From assembly GCA_020696915.1 (NCBI GenBank), contig JAJFMR010000225.1, positions 1-5,406 on the forward strand: a stretch of DNA of 5,406 bases, given 5' to 3'. Both the position numbers and the translations under genes were made by a program. The stretch comes from Rhizobiaceae bacterium. GTDB lineage: Bacteria; Pseudomonadota; Alphaproteobacteria; Rhizobiales; Rhizobiaceae. Of the stretch, positions 1 to 5,406 are shown in pieces; within the stretch, counting starts at the first letter, position 1, and each line of letters opens with the position of its first letter. Under the pieces are notes generated by a model, which saw only the letters and a program-made list of their open reading frames with translations, was not told where the DNA came from and did not search any database.

Positions 1-35
1 CAACTGCATGTGGAAAGTGCCCGTCGCCGAGGTTT

Positions 36-95
36 CTCCCCCCCTTGTGGCAGGCTTGCATATGGAGGTCCCCCCACCCTGGTCCCTCCCCAACA
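36..95. repeat. degenerate C/G-rich intergenic palindromic repeat, copy 1
   Basis: A half-unit at 36-50 (CTC7 followed by TTGTGG) is followed at 69-95 by an opposite-facing half. The reverse complement of 69-95 reads TGTTGGGGAGGG, then ACCAGGGTGGGGG. Both parts resemble the unit at 164-199 read in one or the other orientation. Runs built as C-run, TTGTGG, G-run are, from memory, common between genes in Rhizobiales genomes. That family link is recalled knowledge and was not searched. The copy is imperfect and lies in non-coding DNA downstream of the BMP gene. No long open frame here looks like a real protein. Confidence 0.45.
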
Positions 96-163
96 GAGAG
101 GACGACGCCACTGCTGGCTCCCCCAAATCATTGGTGCTCAAAGGCGGATGCGGCGCCGCAATT

Positions 164-199
164 TCCCCTCCCCCTTGTGGGGGTCATGGGCGGGGGTGG
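164..199. repeat. C/G-rich intergenic palindromic repeat, copy 2, with hairpin
   Basis: The core is a perfect 5-bp GC stem: CCCCC at 170-174, loop TTGT at 175-178, GGGGG at 179-183. A further G-rich arm follows at 188-199. The G-rich arm also resembles the reverse complement of 69-95, so the two copies could pair with each other in RNA or single-stranded DNA. It begins 15 bases beyond the stop codon of the leftward BMP gene, so it would form a hairpin in the 3' end of that transcript. There is no T-tract after the stem on the minus strand, so it is not a classical intrinsic terminator. It may still protect or slow the 3' end. Confidence 0.45.
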
Positions 200-214
200 A
201 TGTTCAACCGGACC

Positions 215-1243
215 TCAGCCTGCCTTCGGCTCGCTGTCGTCGATGGCAACGGTGAAGGAGCCGTCCCTGATCGCCTTTTCCCGTTCGGCGACGCGGGCCT
301 TGATCTCTTCCGGCACCTTGCCTTCGAAGGTTCCAAGCGGCGCCAGCGAGCAGCCGCCCTCCTTCATGAAGGAATAGACCCCGTAGTCCGCCGCCTTGAA
401 GCTGCCGGCCTTGACTTCCGCGATGGCCTTGTCGAGCGTCGGCTCGAAGTGCCAGAGTGCGGATGCGACCACCGTTTCCGGGTAATCGGCCTGCGTGTCG
501 ATGACGTTGCCTATGGCGAGGACGTTGCGCTCCTTGGCCGCATCCGAGACGCCGAAGCGCTCGGCATAGAGCAGGTCGGCGCCGCCGTCGATCTGGGCAA
601 ACGCCGTCTCCTTGGCCTTGGGAGGATCGAACCAGGAGCCGATGAAGGCGACCTGGAAGCTGGCATCCGCCGCAACCTCCCGGACGCCGGCCATGAAGGC
701 GTTCATCAGCCGGTTCACCTCGGGGATCGGATAGCCGCCGACCATGCCGATATTCTTGGATTTGGTCATGCCGCCGGCAATGATGCCGGTCAGGTAGGAT
801 GCATCCTGGATATAATTGTCGAAGACCGAGAAATTCGGGACGGCGTCGTCCGGCTTGAAGCTCGACCCCATCAGGAAGGCGACGTCCGGATAGTCGCGGG
901 CCACGGTGCGCGCCGCGTCCTCGACGCCGAAGACCTCACCCAGAATGAGCTTGTTCCCGGCTTCGGCATATTCGCGCATCACCCGTTCATAGTCGTTGTT
1001 GGACGTGTTCTCGGAAAACACATATTCGATGTCGCCGCGATCCTTGGCGGTGTTGGCGGCCTTGTGGATGCGGCTTACCCACTGCTGCTCGACGGGGACC
1101 GTGTAGATGGCTGCAACCTTCAGCGTCTCCTGCGCGAAGAGGCGGGACGGCAATGCCGCAAACGCGGTGCCTGCACCCGCCGCCTGCAGGAGACGCCGGC
1201 GCGAGATTGCCGAAATCGACGCAAATGTCCGGTTGTTGCGCAT
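215..1243 (-). CDS. BMP family (PnrA-like) ABC transporter substrate-binding protein
   Basis: This 342-residue periplasmic binding protein belongs to the basic membrane protein (BMP/Med/PnrA) family, whose studied members bind purine nucleosides or related solutes for ABC import. The N-terminus carries a twin-arginine signal: SRRRLLQ at residues 14-20, then a small-residue hydrophobic stretch and likely cleavage after LFA (residues 35-37). The mature protein begins ETLKVAAIYTVP and shows the two-lobed family pattern: SENTSNNDYERV (78-88), LMGSS (124-128), IAGGMTKSKNIGMVGG (155-170), GADLLYAERFGVSDAAKER (221-239) and a C-terminal LAPLGTFEGKVP (300-311). The start at 1243 is preferred over upstream in-frame starts (to 1513) because it places the signal at the N-terminus, has AGAGGTGG ten bases upstream (1254-1261), and avoids overlapping the divergent gene. 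No permease or ATPase partner lies in the window, and the repeat after its stop suggests it ends its transcript. The ligand cannot be told from sequence alone. Confidence 0.92.
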   Translation of the reverse strand: MRNNRTFASISAISRRRLLQAAGAGTAFAALPSRLFAQETLKVAAIYTVPVEQQWVSRIHKAANTAKDRGDIEYVFSENTSNNDYERVMREYAEAGNKLILGEVFGVEDAARTVARDYPDVAFLMGSSFKPDDAVPNFSVFDNYIQDASYLTGIIAGGMTKSKNIGMVGGYPIPEVNRLMNAFMAGVREVAADASFQVAFIGSWFDPPKAKETAFAQIDGGADLLYAERFGVSDAAKERNVLAIGNVIDTQADYPETVVASALWHFEPTLDKAIAEVKAGSFKAADYGVYSFMKEGGCSLAPLGTFEGKVPEEIKARVAEREKAIRDGSFTVAIDDSEPKAG

Positions 1244-1271
1244 GTCCGCCTGTCCACCTCTGGTTGCCACT

Positions 1272-1290
1272 GGCCGGGCTCCTCCCGGCC
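1272..1290. promoter_or_regulatory. perfect 7-bp GC dyad (operator or leader hairpin)
   Basis: GGCCGGG at 1272-1278 and CCCGGCC at 1284-1290 are exact inverted repeats around a 5-base centre, CTCCT. On the plus strand a T-run (TTTTT at 1298-1302) follows seven bases later, which loosely resembles a terminator, but no plus-strand gene ends here. Read leftward, the hairpin would sit in the BMP mRNA leader, about ten bases upstream of its ribosome-binding site. It could be a protein-binding operator, an mRNA structure, or chance in GC-rich DNA. Confidence 0.4.
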
Positions 1291-1427
1291 TGTCTGATTT
1301 TTCCGGACGTGAAGCGAAAGCCCGGACCCCGGCAATCGCGGCCGGCGCCTTGTCCCCGGCGAACCGGCGCCCGTGACTTGGCCGGTCCGATCCTGTATAG
1401 GCCGCGTTCTCGCGGGAAACCCCTTCC

Positions 1428-1431
1428 AGGA
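1428..1431 (+). promoter_or_regulatory. ribosome-binding site supporting a TTG start of the ABC exporter
   Basis: AGGA lies seven bases before an in-frame TTG at 1439. The only other upstream in-frame start, GTG at 1373, has no purine-rich Shine-Dalgarno sequence before it. This site therefore decides the start call for the exporter. Confidence 0.5.
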
Positions 1432-1438
1432 CGTCCAA

Positions 1439-3196
1439 TTGCTCAAGACTCTCCGATCCGCGGCGAACCAGAAGGTCATCGTTCGCCTGCTCGAGGATTC
1501 GCTGCGCACCCACGCGCCGGCGTATTCCGTAGCGATTGCCGCCATGCTGGTGGTTGCAGCGATGACCGGCGCGAGCGCCTGGGTCATGCGTGACGTCACC
1601 AACGGGTTCGTCGTCTCGAGGGACCCCTCGAACATCTACATGATCGGCGCCGCCGTGGCGGCGATCTTCATCATCAAGGGGATGGCCAGCTACGTCGAGG
1701 CGCTGTCTCTAAGCCGGGCCGGCAACGCCATCGTCGCCGAACGCCAGCGCAAGGTCTACGACCGCATGCTCGAGCACGGCATCGAGTTCTACCATTCCTT
1801 TTCGTCGTCCGACCTGATCACCCGCCTGACCAAGAGCGCGCAGGCCGCGCGCCGGGTGGTCGAGATCATGGTCACATCGCTGGTTCGCGACCTCTGTTCG
1901 CTGGTTGCGCTTCTTGCGGTGATGATCGTCCAGCAGCCATATCTTTCCCTGATAGCGCTGGTCTTCGGCCCGGGCGCCATTTATGGCGTCAACCGCCTGC
2001 GGAAGCGGGTCCGCCGCATGGTGGAAAAGGAGTATCTGTCGGCCGCAAGGATCGTCCATGTCCTGCAGGAGACGGTTTTCGGCGTGCGCATCGTCAAGTC
2101 CTTCAACCTGGAGGGCACGATGCGCAACCAGATGCACGAGGCGGTGGCCGACGTTCAGAGGCGTGCCAACAGCATCACCAGGATCGAGGCGGCGACCAGC
2201 CCGATCATGGAGACGCTGGCCGGGCTGGCGATCGCCGGAGTGATCATCACCAGCGGCTATCTGGTGCTCGAGAAGGGGCAGACGCCGGGCGAGACCATGG
2301 CGTTCATCACGGCGCTGCTCCTGGCCTACGAACCCGCCAAGCGCCTGGCGCGCACGCGTGTCTCGCTGGAGGCTGCGCTGGTCGGCGTGCGCATGATGTT
2401 CGAAATCGCCGATCGCCCGCTGAAACTGGCCGAAGCGCCGGACGCAAGGCCGCTTTCGGCAGGCCCGGGCGAAATCCGTTTCGAGAACGTCGGCTTCTCC
2501 TATCGGGATGGCGTGCCGGTGTTCCAGGACCTCGACCTGATCTTCCCGGCCGGCCGCATGACGGCGCTGGTCGGCGTCTCGGGGAGCGGCAAGTCGACGG
2601 TCATGAACCTCGTCATGCGGCTCTATGATCCGGATCGGGGCCGCGTGCTCGTCGATGGCCAGGACATCAGGCAGGCAACAGTCCACTCGCTGCGCGAGAA
2701 GATCGCCTATGTCAGCCAGGACACGTTTCTCTTCGATGGCACCGTGATGCACAACATCCGCATGGGCCGGCAGGACGCGTCCGACGAGGACGTCATCGCG
2801 GCGGCAAGGGCCGCCAACGCCCACGACTTCATCATGCGGATGCCGTGCGGGTATCAGACGCACATAGGCGAGAACGGCCTTGCCCTTTCCGGCGGGCAGC
2901 GGCAGCGCCTGTCGATTGCCCGCGCCATGCTGCGGAATGCGCAGATCCTGCTGCTCGACGAGGCCACCAGCGCGCTCGACGCGGAATCGGAGTCGCTGTT
3001 TCGCGATGCGCTCGAGCATCTCAAGGAGGGGCGCACCACGATCGTTATCGCGCACCGCCTGTCGACGGTCGCCCAGGCGGACAACATCATCGTCATGGCG
3101 GATGGACAGGTAGCCGAACAGGGACCGCACGCGGATCTCGTGGCCATGCGGGCGGGCGGCTACCGGCGGCTTTACGATTTCCAGCTGCTGCCCTAG
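1439..3196 (+). CDS. ABC transporter, fused permease and ATP-binding half-transporter (MsbA/ABCB type)
   Basis: This inner-membrane exporter-type half-transporter should work as a homodimer, but its substrate is unknown. From the TTG start it has 585 residues, usual for the family. The permease has about six membrane segments, near residues 30-48, 66-84, 144-165, 167-184, 257-278 and 285-300. The ATPase domain follows from about 345 and looks intact: A-loop tyrosine 355, Walker A GVSGSGKST (379-387), Q-loop glutamine 427, signature LSGGQRQR (483-490), Walker B ILLLDEAT with catalytic Glu508, D-loop SALD (511-514) and H-loop His539. The frame is also open back to GTG 1373 (607 residues), but those 22 extra residues look unlike a family N-terminus and lack a ribosome-binding site. 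The next ATG (1544) would cut into the first membrane segment. It leads a three-gene plus-strand set, 75 bases before the dipeptidase. MsbA-type relatives export lipids, glucans, peptides or drugs; nothing seen here selects among these. Confidence 0.93.
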   Translation: MLKTLRSAANQKVIVRLLEDSLRTHAPAYSVAIAAMLVVAAMTGASAWVMRDVTNGFVVSRDPSNIYMIGAAVAAIFIIKGMASYVEALSLSRAGNAIVAERQRKVYDRMLEHGIEFYHSFSSSDLITRLTKSAQAARRVVEIMVTSLVRDLCSLVALLAVMIVQQPYLSLIALVFGPGAIYGVNRLRKRVRRMVEKEYLSAARIVHVLQETVFGVRIVKSFNLEGTMRNQMHEAVADVQRRANSITRIEAATSPIMETLAGLAIAGVIITSGYLVLEKGQTPGETMAFITALLLAYEPAKRLARTRVSLEAALVGVRMMFEIADRPLKLAEAPDARPLSAGPGEIRFENVGFSYRDGVPVFQDLDLIFPAGRMTALVGVSGSGKSTVMNLVMRLYDPDRGRVLVDGQDIRQATVHSLREKIAYVSQDTFLFDGTVMHNIRMGRQDASDEDVIAAARAANAHDFIMRMPCGYQTHIGENGLALSGGQRQRLSIARAMLRNAQILLLDEATSALDAESESLFRDALEHLKEGRTTIVIAHRLSTVAQADNIIVMADGQVAEQGPHADLVAMRAGGYRRLYDFQLLP

Positions 3197-3271
3197 GCCG
3201 CCGATCTTCCCGCTTGCCGCTGCAATGCATGCCGCGCCATCATTCTCGCCAGACGCAGCGAGGTCCAGCAG

Positions 3272-4399
3272 ATGCAGCAGGTGTTCGACGGCCATAACGA
3301 CGTGCTCTACCGGCTGTGGAAGCATGCGGCTCGGGGCGGCGATCCGGTCGCGGAATTCCTGTGCGGACCCGACGCCGAGGGTTTCGAGCGCGACAGGGGC
3401 CACATCGACATGGCGCGCGCCAGGGCCGGCGGGCTCGCCGGCGGCCTTTGCGCGATCTATGCCTCGTCCGGCGATTACCCGATGGACAAGCCCGGGCCGG
3501 ACGGCAGCTACGCCACGCCGCTGGCCGCCCGGCTCGACCGCCGGGCCGCCCTCGACATGGTGCTCGGCATCGCCGCGATGGCATTCAGGATCGGGCGCGC
3601 GGGCGGCTGGCGGATCTGCCGCAGCTCGGCCGACATCGCAGCCTCGCTGGAGGAAGGCCTCTTCGCCGCGGTGCTTCACATGGAGGGCTGCGAGGCCATC
3701 GACGAAGACCTTGCCGCCCTCGAGACCTTTCACGCCGCTGGGCTCCGCTCCCTTGGCCCGGTGTGGAGCCGGCCTAACATATTCGGCCACGGCGTGCCCT
3801 TCGCCTATCCGGCCGACCCGGACACCGGCCCTGGTCTGACCGAGGCCGGCAAGCGACTGGTCAGGGCCTGCAACGCGCTCGGTATCCTCATCGACCTTGC
3901 CCACCTCACGGAGCAGGGTTTCTGGGACGTCGCCGGGTTATCGGAGCAGCCGCTGGTGGTCAGCCACTCCAACGCGCACGCGCTGACCCCGGTGGCGCGC
4001 AATCTCACGGACCGGCAGCTCGAGGCGATCCGCGACAGCGGCGGCGTGGTCGGGCTCAACTTCGCGGTCGGCATGCTGCGCAGCGACGGCCGCGAGGACA
4101 GGGACACGCCGATCTCCGACATGGTGCGGCATCTCGACCATCTGGTGGGCAAGCTCGGCATCGAGGGAGTGGCACTCGGGTCGGACTTCGACGGGGCGCC
4201 GATTCCTGCTGCGATCGGCGATGCGGCGGGCCTTCAGAAGCTCGTTGCCGCCTTGCATGACGCCGGATATGGTGAGGCGGATCTGGCGAAAATCTGCCGC
4301 GAAAACTGGCTGAGGGTGCTGCGTTCCGCCTGGCACGAAGACCCCCAAGCTGAAGAGAGCGGAACAAATCCGCTCACCTCGAAGGGACACGGGACATGA
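3272..4399 (+). CDS. membrane dipeptidase (peptidase family M19, renal dipeptidase-like)
   Basis: This 375-residue zinc dipeptidase has the M19 fold, a metal-dependent TIM-barrel hydrolase of the amidohydrolase superfamily. The family cleaves dipeptides and often tolerates D-amino acids at the C-terminal position. The expected binuclear metal ligands are all present, matched to human renal dipeptidase from memory: His8 and Asp10 in DGHND, bridging Glu138 in HMEG, His211 in DLAH, His232 in SHSNAHA, and Asp305 in GSDFDG. The protein has no signal peptide, beginning directly with MQQVFDGHND, so it is probably cytoplasmic and not anchored as in mammals. The ATG at 3272 has GAGGT at 3260-3264, seven bases upstream. 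It overlaps the next gene by four bases (ATGA), which fits import of peptides followed by hydrolysis. The true dipeptide substrate cannot be read from the sequence. The last 20 or so residues are polar and probably a disordered tail. Confidence 0.95.
   Translation: MQQVFDGHNDVLYRLWKHAARGGDPVAEFLCGPDAEGFERDRGHIDMARARAGGLAGGLCAIYASSGDYPMDKPGPDGSYATPLAARLDRRAALDMVLGIAAMAFRIGRAGGWRICRSSADIAASLEEGLFAAVLHMEGCEAIDEDLAALETFHAAGLRSLGPVWSRPNIFGHGVPFAYPADPDTGPGLTEAGKRLVRACNALGILIDLAHLTEQGFWDVAGLSEQPLVVSHSNAHALTPVARNLTDRQLEAIRDSGGVVGLNFAVGMLRSDGREDRDTPISDMVRHLDHLVGKLGIEGVALGSDFDGAPIPAAIGDAAGLQKLVAALHDAGYGEADLAKICRENWLRVLRSAWHEDPQAEESGTNPLTSKGHGT
4382..4387 (+). promoter_or_regulatory. ribosome-binding site of the peptide-binding protein gene
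   Basis: AAGGGA lies eight bases before the ATG at 4396, inside the 3' end of the dipeptidase gene. It supports ATG 4396 over the in-frame ATGs at 4402 and 4408, and fits coupled translation through the ATGA overlap. Confidence 0.6.
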
Positions 4400-5406
4400 A
4401 GATGGAAATGCTCACCTTCCGCTCACGACGCCTGCTGGCGGGTGCCGCCCTCTCGGCGATGCTGCTTGCCGCTCCCGCGCTGGCCGAAACGCCCGCCGAC
4501 ACGCTGGTCCAGGCGTGGGCCATGGACGACATCATCACCATGGACCCGGGCGAGGCTTTCGAGATCAGCGCCGGCGAGATTACCGGCAACACCTATGACA
4601 TGCTGGTGAGACTCGACCTCAACGACACCACCAACGTGGTGGGTGGCATAGCGGAAAGCTGGACGGTCTCGGATGACGGACTCACCTACACCTTCAAGCT
4701 GAAGCCGGGCCTCACCTTCGCATCCGGCAATCCGATCACCGCCGAGGACGTGGCCTGGTCGTTCGAGCGGGCCGTGAAGCTCAACAAATCGCCGGCCTTC
4801 ATCCTGCAGCAGTTCGGCCTTACCGGCGACAATGTCGGCGAAAAGGCAAGGGCCGCAGATGCGTCCACCTTCGTGTTTACCGTCGACCAGCCCTATGCCC
4901 CGAGCTTCGTTCTCAACTGCCTGACGGCGACGGTCGCCGCGGTCGTCGATTCGAACCTGGTGAAGGAGCATGCCGCACCGGTCACTCCGAGCGAGGACTA
5001 CAAGTACGACAATGATTTCGGCAATGACTGGCTGAAGACCAACCATGCCGGCTCGGGCCCCTACAAATTGCGCGAATGGCGGGCCAACGAGGTGGTCGTG
5101 CTCGAACGCAACGACAATAACTACGGCGAGAAGGCAAAGCTCGCCCGCGTCATCTATCGCCATGTCAAGGAAAGCGCCACGCAGCGGCTGATGCTCGAGA
5201 CCGGCGACATCGACGTGGCCCGGAATCTCGAGCCGGGCGACCTGGCGGCGGTCGAGCAGGACACCGACCTGGCCTCGACCAGCGCGCCGAAAGGAACCGT
5301 CTACTACATCAGCCTCAACCAGAAGAACCCGACGCTCGCCAAGCCGGAAGTGATCGAGGCCTTCAAGTACCTGCTCGACTACGATGCGGTCGGCGAGACG
5401 CTGATC
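4396..5406 (+). CDS. ABC transporter substrate-binding protein, family 5 (DppA/OppA-like), 3' end outside window
   Basis: The frame is open from ATG 4396 to the last base, giving 337 codons of a protein that usually has about 500-550 residues. Residues 1-30 form an export signal with a hydrophobic core and a likely cut after APALA; the SRRLLAG stretch at 10-16 could make it a Tat signal, though Sec is equally possible. The mature part shows the family 5 signature: GGIAESWTVSDDGLTYTFKL (83-102), then PGLTFASGNPITAEDVAWSF (104-123). Also typical are GSGPYKLREW (219-228), the region RLMLETGDIDVA (264-275) and YYISLNQK (303-310), followed by EAFKYLLDYDAV. Members capture dipeptides, oligopeptides, nickel, sugars or opines in the periplasm for an ABC importer. 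The dipeptidase directly upstream makes a peptide or peptide-like ligand most likely. Permease and ATPase genes are expected to follow beyond the edge; that is inference from family operon habits. Confidence 0.93.
   Translation, partial: MKMEMLTFRSRRLLAGAALSAMLLAAPALAETPADTLVQAWAMDDIITMDPGEAFEISAGEITGNTYDMLVRLDLNDTTNVVGGIAESWTVSDDGLTYTFKLKPGLTFASGNPITAEDVAWSFERAVKLNKSPAFILQQFGLTGDNVGEKARAADASTFVFTVDQPYAPSFVLNCLTATVAAVVDSNLVKEHAAPVTPSEDYKYDNDFGNDWLKTNHAGSGPYKLREWRANEVVVLERNDNNYGEKAKLARVIYRHVKESATQRLMLETGDIDVARNLEPGDLAAVEQDTDLASTSAPKGTVYYISLNQKNPTLAKPEVIEAFKYLLDYDAVGETLI

Larger units (their letters stand above)
1244..1438. promoter_or_regulatory. divergent intergenic region between the BMP gene and the ABC exporter operon
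   Basis: These 195 bases separate two divergently transcribed genes and should hold promoters for both directions. What can be seen is the BMP ribosome-binding site at 1254-1261 (minus strand), a perfect dyad at 1272-1290, GC-rich DNA with CCGGCGCC repeated at 1342-1349 and 1364-1371, and a TATAGG hexamer at 1396-1401 on the plus strand. The hexamer is a possible -10 for the exporter, but no good -35 lies 16-18 bases before it. No promoter can be called firmly from the sequence. Confidence 0.5.

Noticed and set aside
8..1297. 429-codon plus-strand open frame across the BMP gene
   Set aside because: It is antisense to the BMP gene, shows no family motif, and begins in the repeat region. It is explained by codon bias of the real minus-strand gene.
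1342..1371. Direct repeat CCGGCGCC at 1342-1349 and 1364-1371, 22 bases apart
   Set aside because: The spacing is about two helical turns, which is suggestive, but 8-base GC-only words recur by chance in DNA this GC-rich and there is no further symmetry.
1378..1401. Possible promoter TTGGCC / TATAGG for the exporter
   Set aside because: The spacer is only 12 bases, too short for a standard sigma-70 promoter, and the -35 match is weak.
1244..1513. 90-codon in-frame N-terminal extension of the BMP protein (starts up to 1513)
   Set aside because: It would bury the Tat signal internally and overlap the divergent exporter gene. The start at 1243 has its own ribosome-binding site.
3197..3271. Possible terminator or promoter between exporter and dipeptidase
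   Set aside because: No stem followed by a T-run and no convincing -35/-10 pair is visible in these 75 bases, so the genes are treated as one transcription unit.
1709..3904. 731-codon open frame on the minus strand opposite the exporter and dipeptidase
   Set aside because: It lies antisense to two well-supported genes with intact family motifs. Its translation is rich in Arg, His, Ala, Gly and Asp with no recognisable domain. This is the usual shadow of GC-rich codon use on the opposite strand.
4423..5163. 246-codon minus-strand open frame opposite the peptide-binding protein gene
   Set aside because: The plus-strand frame carries the complete family 5 signature. The minus-strand translation is a compositional shadow with no domain.

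Overview
The window is GC-rich DNA with the codon habits and gene types of an alphaproteobacterium, most likely of the order Hyphomicrobiales (Rhizobiales; Mesorhizobium/Phyllobacteriaceae-like). This rests on strong G/C preference at third codon positions, ABC transporter proteins of a rhizobial flavour, and an intergenic C-run/TTGTGG/G-run repeat of a kind I recall from these genomes. The assignment is an inference; no marker gene is present.

Layout: positions 1-214 hold no convincing gene, only two degenerate copies of the C/G-rich palindromic repeat. On the minus strand, 1243 down to 215 encodes a complete BMP-family (PnrA-like) periplasmic solute-binding protein with a Tat-type signal. 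A 195-base divergent intergenic region (1244-1438) follows. It holds a perfect 7-bp dyad and, presumably, the promoters for both directions. On the plus strand come three co-directional genes: an MsbA-type ABC half-transporter with fused permease and ATPase (about 1439-3196), an M19-family membrane-type dipeptidase (3272-4399), and the 5' 337 codons of a family 5 (DppA/OppA-like) peptide-binding protein (4396 to the window edge). The last two overlap by ATGA and are probably translationally coupled.

How they fit together: the dipeptidase and the peptide-binding protein make a sensible peptide uptake and hydrolysis pair, and the import permeases and ATPases are expected just past the right edge. 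The exporter-type ABC protein at the head of the same apparent operon is the less usual part, because its substrate and its link to dipeptide use are unknown. The BMP protein probably belongs to a separate uptake system, and its permease and ATPase partners are not in the window. I see no phage, transposon, CRISPR, RNA gene or clear novel system; this looks like an ordinary accessory transport and catabolism locus with a few points worth checking.
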